Source of the DNA: Geobacter sp. OR-1
GTDB taxonomy: Bacteria; Desulfobacterota; Desulfuromonadia; Geobacterales; DSM-12255
Assembly (NCBI RefSeq): GCF_000813145.1
Contig: NZ_BAZF01000003.1
Coordinates: forward strand, 1 to 64,000
Length of the DNA: 64,000 nucleotides
Direction of reading: 5' to 3'
Positions 46,843 to 56,749 of this stretch are shown piece after piece (position 1 is the first letter of the stretch; every line of letters starts with the position of its first letter). The position numbers were made by a program, and so were the translations under genes. The notes beneath the pieces were generated by a model. The model saw nothing but the letters and a program-made list of their open reading frames with translations. It searched no databases and was not told the origin of the DNA.

Positions 46843-49656
46843 TTACAGCAGCTTCCTGAGGAACTGACCGGTGTAGGAGCGGGTTATCCGGGCCAGCTCT
46901 TCCGGCGTGCCGGAGGCGACGATCTCGCCCCCACGGTCGCCCCCTTCGGGGCCGAGATCGATAATCCAGTCGGCTGTCTTGATGACGTCCAGGTTGTGCT
47001 CGATTATGACGATCGAGTTGCCTCCGGCCACGAGCTGACGGAGTACGTCCATGAGCTTGGCGATATCGGCGAAATGAAGACCGGTGGTGGGCTCGTCGAG
47101 GATATAGATGGTACGGCCGGTAGCGCGCCGGGCAAGCTCCTTGGCGAGCTTTACCCGCTGCGCCTCGCCGCCGGACAGGGTGGTTGCGGCCTGTCCGAGC
47201 TGGATGTAGCCGAGGCCGACCTCTTCCAGGGTTTTGAGCTTGTTGCGGACCTTGGGGATTGCGCCAAGAAACTCGCATGCCTCGGATACGGTCATGGCGA
47301 GTAGATCGGCGATCGATTTCCCCTTGTACCGGACTTCAAGGGTTTCCCGGTTGTACCTGGCTCCCTTGCAGACCTCGCACTGCACGTAGACGTCCGGAAG
47401 GAAATGCATCTCGATCTTGATGATGCCGTCGCCGGAACAGGCCTCGCACCGCCCCCCCTTGACGTTGAACGAATAGCGGCCCGGCTTGTAGCCCCGGATC
47501 TTTGACTCCGGGAGCTGGGCAAAGAGGTCGCGGATATCGGAAAAGACGCCGGTGTAGGTGGCCGGGTTGCTGCGGGGGGTACGGCCGATCGGCGACTGGT
47601 CGATATTGATCACCTTGTCCAGGTATTCCAGGCCGAGCACGTCTTTGACGGCGCCGGCGCGTTCACGGCTCCGGTTGATCCTCTGGCCGAGCACCTTGTG
47701 CAGGGTGTCGATCACCAGGGTCGACTTGCCGGAGCCGGAAACGCCAGTGACGCAGGTCATGACGCCGAGTGGTATATCCACGGTGAGGTCCTTCAGGTTG
47801 TTCTCGGTCGCCCCGACGATCTTCAGAAACTTGTCGGCCGTACGGCGCTTGGCCGGCACCGGAATGGACAGTTCTCCGGACAGGTATTTTCCGGTCAGAG
47901 ACGCGGGGTTGGCCATGATCTCCGCCGGCGTCCCCTGGGCGATGACCTCCCCGCCGTGGACCCCGGCGCCGGGTCCCATGTCGATCACATGGTCCGCCTC
48001 CATGATCGTCTCTTCGTCATGCTCCACCACCAGCACCGTGTTGCCGATATCCCGCAGATGCTTGAGGGTATTGAGAAGCCGGACGTTATCCCGTTGATGC
48101 AGCCCTATGGACGGCTCGTCGAGGATATAGAGCACGCCGACCAGGGACGACCCGATCTGGGTGGCAAGGCGGATCCGCTGCCCTTCGCCGCCGGAAAGGG
48201 TGCCGGCGGTACGGTCCAGGGAGAGGTAGTCGAGTCCGACGTTGACCAGAAAGTTGAGCCGCTCCCTGATCTCCTTGAGGATGCGCCGGGCAATTTCGGC
48301 CTCTTTTTCCGTGAGCTTGAGCCCGGCGAAGAACTCCAGGCAATCCCGGATCGACAGGGCAGTGACCTCGGCGATGTTCTTTTCCCCGACGCGGATGAAC
48401 AGCGCCTCGGGCTTGAGCCGCGCACCATTGCAGGTAGGGCAGGGCATGATGTTCATGTACTTTTCCAGATCCTCGCGGACCTGATCGGAATCGCTTTCCT
48501 TCCAGCGGCGCTCCAGGTTGTTCAGCACCCCTTCGAACTCCTTCTGGTAGGTATGGCGGCGTCCGGCGTCCTCCTCCCACCAGAACTCGATCTTCTCACC
48601 TCGGGACCCGTTCAGGATCATGTCGCGCACATCTTCCGGAAGGTCTTTGAACGGCGTCCGGATGTCAAACTTGTACGCCTTGGCAAGGGCGTCCAGGGTC
48701 ATGTGGTACCAGGACGACAGCCGCTTCTCCCAGGGGGCGATGGCGCCTTCGCGGACCGACAGCTCAGGATTCGGCACCACCAGCTCCGCATCGAAATACA
48801 TCCTGGTCCCCAAGCCGGTGCAGTCCGGGCAGGCACCGTAAGGGTTGTTAAAGGAAAACATCCTCGGGGTCATCTCGGGGTAGGAGATGCCGCAGTCTAT
48901 GCAGGCCAGGGCCTCTGAGAACAAAATTGTATCACCGCCGACGATGGCGACCTTTGCCACCCCTTCGGCGTGGTTGAGCGCGGTCTCGAAGGAATCGGCC
49001 AGCCGCCGCTCGATCCCGGGTTTGACGATCAACCGGTCAACGACGATGTCGATGTCATGCTTCTTTTTCTTGTCCAGCTCGATCTCGTCGGCCAGCTCGA
49101 TCGGGGTACCGTCGATGATGACGCGGGTGAAGCCGTCCTTGCGGAGCTGGTTGAGCTCCTTGCGGTATTCGCCCTTGCGGCCCCGGACCATTGGGGACAG
49201 GAGCTGGATCTTGGTCCCCTCAGGCTGGGACATGACCTGATCCACCATCTGCGATACGGTCTGGGAGGCGATCAGTTTGCCGCAGCTGTAGCAATAAGGC
49301 CTTCCTACCCGGGCAAAAAGGAGGCGCAGGTAGTCGTAAATCTCGGTAACCGTGCCGACGGTAGACCTGGGATTGCGGCTGGTGGTCTTCTGTTCGATGG
49401 AAATGGCCGGAGACAGCCCTTCGATGGACTCCACGTCCGGTTTTTCCATCTGCTCCAGAAACTGGCGCGCATAGGCGGACAGGGACTCAACGTACCGGCG
49501 TTGCCCTTCGGCGTAGATGGTGTCGAACGCCAGGGTCGATTTCCCCGAACCGGAGATGCCAGTGATAACGACCAGCTGGTCGCGGGGGATCTCGACGTCG
49601 ATACATTTCAAATTATGTTCGCAGGCGCCCTTGATAACAATTTTTTCGTGAGACAT
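46843..49656 (-). CDS. uvrA: Excinuclease ABC subunit A
   Basis: A 937-residue damage-recognition ATPase of nucleotide excision repair. Two ABC cassettes have Walker A motifs [12 protein letters not shown] and [11 protein letters not shown]. Signatures are [15 protein letters not shown] and [15 protein letters not shown], and Walker B motifs are [10 protein letters not shown] and [10 protein letters not shown]. Two zinc modules are visible: CIDCG...CPDC near 260 and CEACSGDG...CEVC near 740. Start [15 protein letters not shown] at 49656 is typical. ATG 49662 is in frame as well. Confidence 0.97.
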   Translation of the reverse strand: MSHEKIVIKGACEHNLKCIDVEIPRDQLVVITGISGSGKSTLAFDTIYAEGQRRYVESLSAYARQFLEQMEKPDVESIEGLSPAISIEQKTTSRNPRSTVGTVTEIYDYLRLLFARVGRPYCYSCGKLIASQTVSQMVDQVMSQPEGTKIQLLSPMVRGRKGEYRKELNQLRKDGFTRVIIDGTPIELADEIELDKKKKHDIDIVVDRLIVKPGIERRLADSFETALNHAEGVAKVAIVGGDTILFSEALACIDCGISYPEMTPRMFSFNNPYGACPDCTGLGTRMYFDAELVVPNPELSVREGAIAPWEKRLSSWYHMTLDALAKAYKFDIRTPFKDLPEDVRDMILNGSRGEKIEFWWEEDAGRRHTYQKEFEGVLNNLERRWKESDSDQVREDLEKYMNIMPCPTCNGARLKPEALFIRVGEKNIAEVTALSIRDCLEFFAGLKLTEKEAEIARRILKEIRERLNFLVNVGLDYLSLDRTAGTLSGGEGQRIRLATQIGSSLVGVLYILDEPSIGLHQRDNVRLLNTLKHLRDIGNTVLVVEHDEETIMEADHVIDMGPGAGVHGGEVIAQGTPAEIMANPASLTGKYLSGELSIPVPAKRRTADKFLKIVGATENNLKDLTVDIPLGVMTCVTGVSGSGKSTLVIDTLHKVLGQRINRSRERAGAVKDVLGLEYLDKVINIDQSPIGRTPRSNPATYTGVFSDIRDLFAQLPESKIRGYKPGRYSFNVKGGRCEACSGDGIIKIEMHFLPDVYVQCEVCKGARYNRETLEVRYKGKSIADLLAMTVSEACEFLGAIPKVRNKLKTLEEVGLGYIQLGQAATTLSGGEAQRVKLAKELARRATGRTIYILDEPTTGLHFADIAKLMDVLRQLVAGGNSIVIIEHNLDVIKTADWIIDLGPEGGDRGGEIVASGTPEELARITRSYTGQFLRKLL

Positions 49657-49760
49657 AAGCATCCCGTTTGCGGAAATAAGTTAGCAATATAACACATAGT
49701 AACGATATCATGAAATAAGCAGAGCTGCATCCGGCAGTGTGGTTATGACAGGAGAGATTA

Positions 49761-51536
49761 CTAGCTTTTGAACTGCAGGCTGTGGAGCCGGTAATACAGC
49801 CCCTGGCTGGCCAGCAGCTCGGAGTGGCTCCCTTCTTCGACCTTCTCGCCGCGATGGATTACCGCGATCCGGTCGGCATCGCGAATGGTTGACAGCCGGT
49901 GCGCCACGACCAGTGTGGTTCTGCCCGCCATAAGACGCTGCAAACCTTCCTGAATCAGCCTCTCGCTGGCCGTGTCCACGCTGGCCGTGGCCTCGTCAAG
50001 GACCAGGATCTGCGGATCGAATGCCACTGCCCGCGCAAACGAGATCAGCTGGCGCTCGCCGGCCGAGAAGTTGACCCCGCGTTCCCGGACCTCTTCCCGG
50101 TATCCGTTGGGGAGCCGCTCGATGAAGCGGTCGGCACCGACGACTGCGGCGGCTTTGGCAACCCTGGGGCGGATCGTATCGTCATTGAGGCAGATATTGT
50201 CCTCGATACTGCCGGTAAAGAGGTACGGATCCTGGAGGACTATGCCGATCCTTTGCCTGAGCTCGGCGACCGGCATCCGGCGCAGATCGATTCCGTCAAT
50301 GGCGATGCTCCCCTTGATGACGTCGTACAGCCGCGACAACAGCCGTGTTACAGTGGTTTTGCCGCCGCCGGACTCGCCCACAAGCGCAATCTTCTCCCCC
50401 TGGGAGATCGTGAGGCTGAAGTTTTTCAGCACATACTCCTCCCCCTTGTAGGCAAACCAGACATCGCGGAACTCGATGGCGCTGAAATTGTGTGGAGGTG
50501 ATATTGTTTCGCCTGCAGCGGGCTCCGGGAGGTACTCGCTGGTATCAAGCAGGTTGAACAGCCGCTCCAGTGCCGCCATTGCCCCCTGCATCACCGAATA
50601 TTTGGCCGAGAGGTCCCGGATCGGCGAGAAAAACTTCTCGATGTACTGGATGAAAGCGACCAGGGCGCCGAACGTCAGGGCGCCGCTGATTATCTCGCCG
50701 CCGCCGTACCAAATCAACAGGCCTACGGCAACGGAGGAGAGCGCTTCTACCGCGGCGTAGAGCGAGGCGTCCCAGGTTATCACCGGCAGGTTGGCGTCGC
50801 GGTAGGACGAGTTGAGGCGCCGGAACTCCTCCTGCTCGGATTTTTGCCGGTTGAACAGCTGGATGACCGATATGCCGCCGATGGACTCGTTCAGGGAGCT
50901 GTTCAGTGCGGCAAGCCGCGACCGCACCTGGCGGAAGGCGGCCCGCATCTTGCGGCGGAAGGCAAAGGCGACCCAGAGTAGTATCGGGAGGACCGAAAAC
51001 GTGGCCAGGGAGAGCCGGAGGTTCATCCAGAGCATCACCCCGACGATGCCTGCCAGCAGCAGCAGATCGCCCACCACCGTAATGATGCCGGCGGCAAACA
51101 TCTCCCCCAGGACCTCCACGTCGCTGGTCAGCCGGGTAACAAGGCTTCCTGTCGGGGTCCGGTCGTAAAAGGAGGTGGACAGCCTTTGCACATGAACAAA
51201 CAGCTCCAGCCGAAGGTCCTGCATGATCCTTTGGCCGATATACTGCAGCAGCCAGACTTCGGTGAACGAGAGCAGGGATTCGACCATGATCAGCCCCAGG
51301 AAACCCGCGGCGATCTTCGGCACTCCGGCCATCTGGCCGGTCACGATATGATTGTCAATGGCAAGCTTGATCAGCAGCGGCTGGGCAAGCTTGGCTGCAG
51401 TGGTCAGCGGCAGAATGGCCAGGGTAACCAGCACCAGCCAGCGATAGGGGCGCAGATACGCCAGGAACCTCCCCATCAGCGCCCGGTCATAGGCCTTGCC
51501 GACGATCTCGTCTTCGTATATCCCGCCGAAACGCAT
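49761..51536 (-). CDS. ABC transporter, fused membrane/ATPase (MsbA/multidrug type)
   Basis: A 591-residue half-transporter with six membrane helices in the first ~320 residues (LVLVTLAILPLTTAAKLAQP, GIITVVGDLLLLAGIVGVML). The ATPase domain has Walker A GESGGGKTT, signature FSAGERQLISFARA and Walker B ILVLDEATA. It would dimerise and export lipids, peptides or drugs. The substrate is not predictable. Encoded about 100 bases upstream of uvrA in the same direction, but probably a separate unit. Confidence 0.85.
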   Translation of the reverse strand: MRFGGIYEDEIVGKAYDRALMGRFLAYLRPYRWLVLVTLAILPLTTAAKLAQPLLIKLAIDNHIVTGQMAGVPKIAAGFLGLIMVESLLSFTEVWLLQYIGQRIMQDLRLELFVHVQRLSTSFYDRTPTGSLVTRLTSDVEVLGEMFAAGIITVVGDLLLLAGIVGVMLWMNLRLSLATFSVLPILLWVAFAFRRKMRAAFRQVRSRLAALNSSLNESIGGISVIQLFNRQKSEQEEFRRLNSSYRDANLPVITWDASLYAAVEALSSVAVGLLIWYGGGEIISGALTFGALVAFIQYIEKFFSPIRDLSAKYSVMQGAMAALERLFNLLDTSEYLPEPAAGETISPPHNFSAIEFRDVWFAYKGEEYVLKNFSLTISQGEKIALVGESGGGKTTVTRLLSRLYDVIKGSIAIDGIDLRRMPVAELRQRIGIVLQDPYLFTGSIEDNICLNDDTIRPRVAKAAAVVGADRFIERLPNGYREEVRERGVNFSAGERQLISFARAVAFDPQILVLDEATASVDTASERLIQEGLQRLMAGRTTLVVAHRLSTIRDADRIAVIHRGEKVEEGSHSELLASQGLYYRLHSLQFKS

Positions 51537-51599
51537 TAAACTCCCCCTGCCAACAAACTACCCATTTGACACCGGCAAGTCAACCTGTGTATCTTGCAG

Positions 51600-52517
51600 A
51601 TGCCCGTGAACATTAACAGCCCACAGAACGCTTCCCCTTCGCCGCTCAAGGTTTATTCATTCCTGGTGCTTACCACTTTTTTCTGGGGGGGGAGCTTCCT
51701 GTTCAACAAGCTGGGGCTCAGAGAGGTCCCGCCGGTCCATTTTGTCTTCATCCGGTTTTCGCTGGCAGCGCTCATCATGCTTGCACTGTGCGCGAACCGT
51801 CTGAAGGGGATGACGCCGGACATCCTCCGGCGGGGCGCGACTGTAGGTGTGGCTCTGGGTTTGACCAACCTGACGTTTGTCTTCGGTGTCAGCGGTACCA
51901 GCATCTCCCGGGCCGGAATACTGAACAACATGTTCGTGCTGTTCATCCCACTGATCTGCGCCCTGGTCTGGAGGGACCGGGTAGGGCGGGTGAACATGGC
52001 GGGAATCGCCTTGGCCGTGGCCGGCATCGGGCTGCTCGCCTCGGGCGGCGCCGGGTTCAACCGGGGAGATTCCATATCGACCCTCTGCGCGGCATTCATC
52101 GCCATCCACATCATATCGGTTTCAAAAGTCCTTCGTAACGACGACGTTTACCTCATCTCCCTGGTCCAGTTCGTAACGGTTGCAACCATGTCCGGGATTG
52201 CGGCGCTGGCAACCGGCGCGCCGGCATACGTCATCGGCACGACCGGCGCGCTTTCGCTCGTCTATTGCGCGATCTTTCCGACGGTGCTCTGTTTCACGCT
52301 GCAGAACAACTATCAGGGGTATACGACCCCCACCAGGGCCGGGCTCATCTACACCCTCGATCCGGTCTGGAGCCTGCTGGCAGGGATCATTTTTCTCGGG
52401 GAACGATTGGAGGCGCGGGAATGGATCGGTTGCGGCCTCATATTTATGGCGGTACTGGCGCCGCTGTTGTTCCGGCTGTTGCTGGAACGGCGCCTGCAGG
52501 AGCGGTATAAGGGGTAA
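51600..52517 (+). CDS. DMT-superfamily (EamA) transporter
   Basis: A ~305-residue membrane protein with about ten helices in two EamA repeats (LVLTTFFWGGSFLFNKLGLR to GLLASGG, then ISLVQFVTVATMSGIAALAT to the end). Motifs such as VHFVFIRFSLAALIML and LDPVWSLLAGIIFLGERL are typical of metabolite exporters. Substrate unknown. ATG 51600 lacks a clear Shine-Dalgarno. TTG 51594 is an alternative. A bidirectional terminator follows. Confidence 0.85.
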   Translation: MPVNINSPQNASPSPLKVYSFLVLTTFFWGGSFLFNKLGLREVPPVHFVFIRFSLAALIMLALCANRLKGMTPDILRRGATVGVALGLTNLTFVFGVSGTSISRAGILNNMFVLFIPLICALVWRDRVGRVNMAGIALAVAGIGLLASGGAGFNRGDSISTLCAAFIAIHIISVSKVLRNDDVYLISLVQFVTVATMSGIAALATGAPAYVIGTTGALSLVYCAIFPTVLCFTLQNNYQGYTTPTRAGLIYTLDPVWSLLAGIIFLGERLEAREWIGCGLIFMAVLAPLLFRLLLERRLQERYKG

Positions 52518-52555
52518 AACTTCAATCGGATCTATTTGAAGTTCGGATTCCATAA

Positions 52556-52587
52556 AAAAGGACCGCTCACAGACGGGCGGTCCTTTT
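52556..52587. terminator. Bidirectional terminator
   Basis: AAAAGGACCGC / GCGGTCCTTTT with a 10-base loop. It separates the rightward EamA gene from the leftward glycine-zipper lipoprotein gene. Confidence 0.9.
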
Positions 52588-52609
52588 TAATCGCTACGGC
52601 TGGAATCGC

Positions 52610-53083
52610 TCAATCGTCATCGTTCTCGTACCGGTCGTTGCGGCGGTCGTAACGGTAGCGGGGGGGCGGTGGCGGGGCGGGTTGGTCGCAGTAAAGCACG
52701 GTCCGCCTCTTTACCAGCTGTCCCTCGACGTAAACTTTTTCCCGCACCCTGCGGCATTTGCGCACATTATCATATCCCTCCGGCTCGGCATAGTAGTGGC
52801 CGCGCCGGTCTTCGGTGCGGTATTCGACCGGCCTGCCTGCGGATGCCGCCTGGTGCGCGCCCTGCGCCGACACGTCGGCAATGGTCGCTCCGGCAATGGC
52901 CCCCAGTGCGGCCCCGATCACTCCGCCACGCCAGGGGTTTTTCGAGTCGAGAATTGCGCCGACTATCCCGCCGTATGCGCCGCCCACTGTACTGCCGGCA
53001 GTCTGGCGCTGGGTCGCGCAACCTGCAAGCAGCAGGGAAGCGATGCAGGCGGCAGCAACAACCCTGATCTTGGATCTGTTCAT
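52610..53083 (-). CDS. Glycine-zipper outer-membrane lipoprotein
   Basis: A 157-residue lipoprotein with signal and lipobox LLLAGC (Cys at 22). A glycine-zipper stretch (GGAYGGIVGAILD, GGVIGAALGAIAGATIA) follows that would insert in or associate with the outer membrane. A basic, Pro/Arg/Tyr-rich tail ends in acidic residues. Similar proteins (YMGG/SlyB-like) are stress-related envelope lipoproteins. It overlaps the FecR/DUF6600 gene by 4 bases, so it is its downstream operon partner. Confidence 0.8.
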   Translation of the reverse strand: MNRSKIRVVAAACIASLLLAGCATQRQTAGSTVGGAYGGIVGAILDSKNPWRGGVIGAALGAIAGATIADVSAQGAHQAASAGRPVEYRTEDRRGHYYAEPEGYDNVRKCRRVREKVYVEGQLVKRRTVLYCDQPAPPPPPRYRYDRRNDRYENDDD

Positions 53084-54958
53084 TTCCCCTCCCTTTCCCG
53101 TTGCGGTCTCTGTTCCTTCTGCTCCCGTTGCGGTTTCTCGCCAGGTTGCGCCTCTTTCGGCGTTTCGCGCGGGGCTATCTGCCAGACCCGTCGCGGCTGT
53201 TTGGTCTTGGCATCGGTGCGGACGGCAGGTGTAGGGGCCGGCTTCTGCTCTGCCTGCGGCTGTCGCTCGCGGACGATCGGACGACTCTCGGTACGGCCTT
53301 CCATTGGGGCGGGTTTTCCCTGGGGCCTGACACTCTTTTCCGGCGTTGCCTGAGTTGGCCGCTCTATTGGCTGCACTGCCTCGCGTTGGCGTCGATCCTG
53401 GGTGGCGTGATCTTTATCGGGCTTTTGCGGAGGCGCAGGGGCCGGCGTCACTCTGGCCGGCTGCTGTGCCTGTGGTGCCGGTGTTACCCTGGATGGTGTT
53501 TGTGGTGCAGGGATACCTCTTGCCGGCTGCGCCTGAGGCGTGGGCGCAACACGCTGCTGTACCGGTTGCTGCCTGTTATCAGGAGCTTTCTGGCGGTCCC
53601 GGACTGCCTGCGGTTGCCTGTCTGGGGATATGCCGCGCCGATCCCGCTCCAGGCGTGGAAAGCGATCCTTAAGCGGCGCAGGGTGGCTTCGCAAGATTGC
53701 CGGGGGCGGGGTGCTGCCGGCAGTTACCCTGCGCACCTCGGGCATCCGTGCCTCGCGGGCAATGGGCCGTATTTGCGGCGGCGCTGTCAGTCCCTGGTAG
53801 CGTTCAAAGCCGACTGGCCGCCCTTGCCGCGGTTTACCTCTGCCGGTGGCAAAGGCGCTTCTCTCAATGACCGTTACCGCATTCCTGACGCGGGTATTGC
53901 GGTAGTTTACGATCGGCCTTACGACCGAGCGACGGTCAACACTGGTTATATTGATGCTGAGACTGCCGAAGGATCCGTAACCGTAATAGGTTTCGCCCGG
54001 TGCCAGCGGTACCCAGGCCAGGTCGCGTTGCGTATCCACCCAGGCCACGTATCCCGGGGACCAGTAGACGTCCGCGGCGCGGCGGAACCCAGCACCAGCC
54101 GTATCTCGTGCTGTGATACCAGCGGCCGTAGTGATGGGGCGCCCATCCCCATGGTTCCGAGGCAATCCAGACATAGCCGCCCCGGCGCCAGACCCATCGC
54201 CCCTGCTGGTAAGGCACCCAGTCAGCCTCTGCAACGATGGTCGGCCGCCAGGCATAGCCGTAATCCTCAACCTGGACCCACTCTCCGTTTGCTGCCAGTT
54301 CATCTTCATAAATCACGAGTTCTTCGGGGAGATGGTGATTTGCCGCTTTGCGGGAGCTCTTCCGATCCCGGTCCGCATTCCAGAGCTCCCATTTGTCAGG
54401 CGGATTGAGCTGGGCAATTTCGGCGCCGTTTTCAGAAAAAATCAGGTCCTCGCCGGATCGGACACGGGTTTTCCCGGAACTCCCCTCGACATACGCCGAG
54501 CCTTTGAGCACCGATACCTCGGTGTCCGGGTTCTCGCCGCCCAGGATATCGACATGGACGCGGCTTTTTCTCCCGAGGCTGACGGTTGCGTCTTCGGTGT
54601 CTATCTGCAGCTCCCGGTCATCCGGCGCTGTCCGGGCATAAAGGCGGCCCGAGCCGAGGTAGACCTGTTGTTCGTCGTCACTGAGGCGGACAACATCAAT
54701 GCTGGTCTTTGAGCCGAGACGGATGACACTGCCGCTTTTCAGTTGGATTTCCGCTTTGGCAGCTTCCGGACACCAGATCCTGTCCCCTTCTTCGATCGGC
54801 GTGTTTACGGCGGCCGGCACCCAGTCGTTGCTTTCATTATCAAAGAGGAGAACGTCGCCCTGGGTCAGGGTGAGGCGGGCCATTCCCGCTGAGGCATGGG
54901 CAAAGAGCGGGATCAAGGTCAATGCGATTGTAACGGAGATGATAACCAGTCTTTTCAT
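53080..54958 (-). pseudogene. FecR / DUF6600 protein, interrupted by a frameshift
   Basis: A ~625-residue exported protein in two frames. The first (54958 to about 54080) has a signal peptide, a FecR-like beta domain (about 45-185) and a DUF6600 Trp/Tyr-rich region (GYAWRPTIVAEADWVPYQQG, YGRWYHSTRYGWCWVPP). The second, read in the +1 frame from about 54080 to 53080, continues with ADVYWSPGYVAWVD, WVPLAPGETYYGYG and a long Pro/Arg/Gln-rich tail. Removing one base from the GC-rich CCGCCGCGCCGCGG stretch near 54075-54090 restores one reading frame. An assembly indel is the simplest cause, though a true pseudogene cannot be excluded. Ends with an ATGA overlap with the lipoprotein gene. Confidence 0.8.
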
Positions 54959-55012
54959 GTGAACCTCCTGACCCTTTCAACGCGTTGCTGTCCGTAAGGT
55001 TGACAGCGGATG

Positions 55013-55444
55013 TTAAGGGGAGCGATATTCGGCGGTGGGCCAGAACGGGATGCCGCCGCGCGGGGTGAATTCGCCGCGGACAGTCAGGCTGATCGGGGAA
55101 AGGAGCTTGACCAGGTCGTTGCAGATCCTGTTGACCCCGGCTTCGTGGAACTCCCCGAACATCCGGAACGAGCCCAGGTACAGCTTGAGGCTCTTGCTTT
55201 CCACGCAGAGCTTGTCGGGCCGGTAGTCGATGACGATCTTGGCGAAATCGGGCTGGCCAGTCAGGGGGCAGAGGCAAGTGAATTCGGGGCATTCGATGTG
55301 GATCGTCCCGATTGCGCCGGCCGGGTTCAGTTCATTGACGCTGAACGGACTGGGAAAGGCTTCGAGCAAGGCCGGGTCCGGATTGTCATAACAATAAACA
55401 GTGCCTGCATTTCCCAGGGCCTTTAGATTTTCATGGAGCTTCAT
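55013..55444 (-). CDS. queF: NADPH-dependent 7-cyano-7-deazaguanine reductase QueF
   Basis: A 143-residue unimodular QueF that reduces preQ0 to preQ1 in queuosine synthesis. Signature features: the nucleophile Cys in FTCLCPLTGQPDF, ESKSLKLYLGSF binding the substrate, and FHEAGVNRICNDL. ATG 55444 follows GAGGGG. No preQ1 riboswitch was recognised upstream. It is probably transcribed with the lipoprotein gene 31 bases upstream. Confidence 0.95.
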   Translation of the reverse strand: MKLHENLKALGNAGTVYCYDNPDPALLEAFPSPFSVNELNPAGAIGTIHIECPEFTCLCPLTGQPDFAKIVIDYRPDKLCVESKSLKLYLGSFRMFGEFHEAGVNRICNDLVKLLSPISLTVRGEFTPRGGIPFWPTAEYRSP

Positions 55445-55475
55445 GATCGGATTCCCCTCGTTTTATGGTCGTAAG

Positions 55476-56543
55476 CTACGGAGTGAACCGGAAAATCTTG
55501 TACGGACCCTCTCCCAGGTGGATGCGGGAGGTGGTAACGTAAAAGCTGCCGTCGGGCGCCAATGCCATGCTGTCGGGCCATTGCAGGCGATTGTCCTTGG
55601 TCACCGTCTCCAGGGTGCCGTCCGGAAGCCTTCTCTTGATGGCACTATCTTCTATTGCCGTGAAATACAGCCTGGCGCTGCGATCAAACTCCAGGCCGTC
55701 GCTTGCCACGGTCTGCCCCAGGTTTTCCACCTTTTTCGGCAGTTCGCGGGCGGCAATGTTCTCGTCGAGCAGCCAGAGAAGCTTGATGCGGTATAAGGTG
55801 CGCCCGGTAAGCGCCTTGAAATAGAGATACTCGCCGCTGGGGTCGATGGCGATGCCGTCGATATGGACGCGCGGGGTTTCACCGTCCGGAAGTAGCCATT
55901 TCATGCCGTTTATTGACAGTTCTATATCCTCGGCGGTAGTTGAGATGTCGTTGTCAAGCACCCGCCAGGCAAGGCCGGTGGCCAGATTAACAACGATCAG
56001 CCCCGGGCTGCCTGAATCGGAAATAAAGGCATGTCCACTCCGGGTATCGATGCGGATATCGTTCAGGTAACTGTTTTCATGAATTACAGGCGCCCCGAAC
56101 CGTATGGTCTGCATCACCTTGTTATTCCGGAGATCGACCTTCAGGAGCTTGGCTCCACCGCTGATAACTCCTTGGAAGCGCGGATTGGCAGAGTCGAGAA
56201 TCCAGAGGAAGTTCGCGTCATCTACGTAGACGCTCTGCGCACAGACTAACCGGTTCCGGGGTTCACTGCCGAACCAGCGGTTCCATTCCGAATCCGGATA
56301 CGGAATGATTGACCCGTCAGCGAGGATTTCACCGACAGACATGACCACGGACTCGTTCCAGCGCGGGAAGGAGACGAATTTACGTCCTTCACGCGAGATC
56401 GCGATGCCGGTCCATTGGCGATCGGTGCTGGCAATTTCCATGAGTTCGTGGCGGATGATCAGCGGTCCGTGGTCAGGCAGGGCGCACCCCGCCGACAGGA
56501 GCAGTGCCAGGATTGCAATGAGCCGGAAGCAGAACAAAATCAC
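55476..56543 (-). CDS. Major royal jelly/yellow-type lipoprotein
   Basis: A 355-residue exported protein with lipobox LLLSAGC near residue 20. The rest is a six-bladed propeller related to the major royal jelly/yellow family (YLNDIRIDTRSGHAFISDSG, DGIAIDPSGEYLYFKALTGR, DSMALAPDGSFYVTT). Bacterial members are uncharacterised and may bind small molecules or act as lactonase-like proteins. It lies 31 bases upstream of queF in the same direction, a link that may be coincidental. Confidence 0.75.
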   Translation of the reverse strand: MILFCFRLIAILALLLSAGCALPDHGPLIIRHELMEIASTDRQWTGIAISREGRKFVSFPRWNESVVMSVGEILADGSIIPYPDSEWNRWFGSEPRNRLVCAQSVYVDDANFLWILDSANPRFQGVISGGAKLLKVDLRNNKVMQTIRFGAPVIHENSYLNDIRIDTRSGHAFISDSGSPGLIVVNLATGLAWRVLDNDISTTAEDIELSINGMKWLLPDGETPRVHIDGIAIDPSGEYLYFKALTGRTLYRIKLLWLLDENIAARELPKKVENLGQTVASDGLEFDRSARLYFTAIEDSAIKRRLPDGTLETVTKDNRLQWPDSMALAPDGSFYVTTSRIHLGEGPYKIFRFTP

Positions 56544-56658
56544 CTCGTAAACAGCATATTATTTGTTATATCAGAGTTTCTTCGGTATTAACAACAGAAC
56601 GGTTGACTGTCAAGGTTCTTAATGGCCGGCGGTCGTCAAAATGCTGTCCAGTTTCTCA

Positions 56659-56687
56659 TTGACTATCTTTAGTAATCATGACACAAT
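56659..56687 (+). promoter_or_regulatory. Candidate promoter of the cytochrome gene
   Basis: TTGACT, a 17-base spacer and CACAAT, about 60 bases before the cytochrome ATG. The -10 match is weak. Confidence 0.4.
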
Positions 56688-56705
56688 CTGCGGCGCAAAA
56701 AACAG

Positions 56706-56723
56706 GTAAAATGGGTGTTTTAC
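56706..56723. promoter_or_regulatory. Inverted repeat upstream of the cytochrome gene (possible operator)
   Basis: GTAAAA - TGGGTG - TTTTAC, 6-bp arms with a 6-base centre, 26 bases before the ATG and just downstream of the candidate promoter. The position fits a repressor site. The regulator is unknown. Confidence 0.45.
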
Positions 56724-56749
56724 ATCATAATACATAGAGGAGGGAAACA

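Noticed and set aside
53101-54408. 435-codon frame opposite the FecR gene
   Set aside because: Low-complexity Arg/Leu-rich product of the Pro/Arg-rich gene on the other strand.
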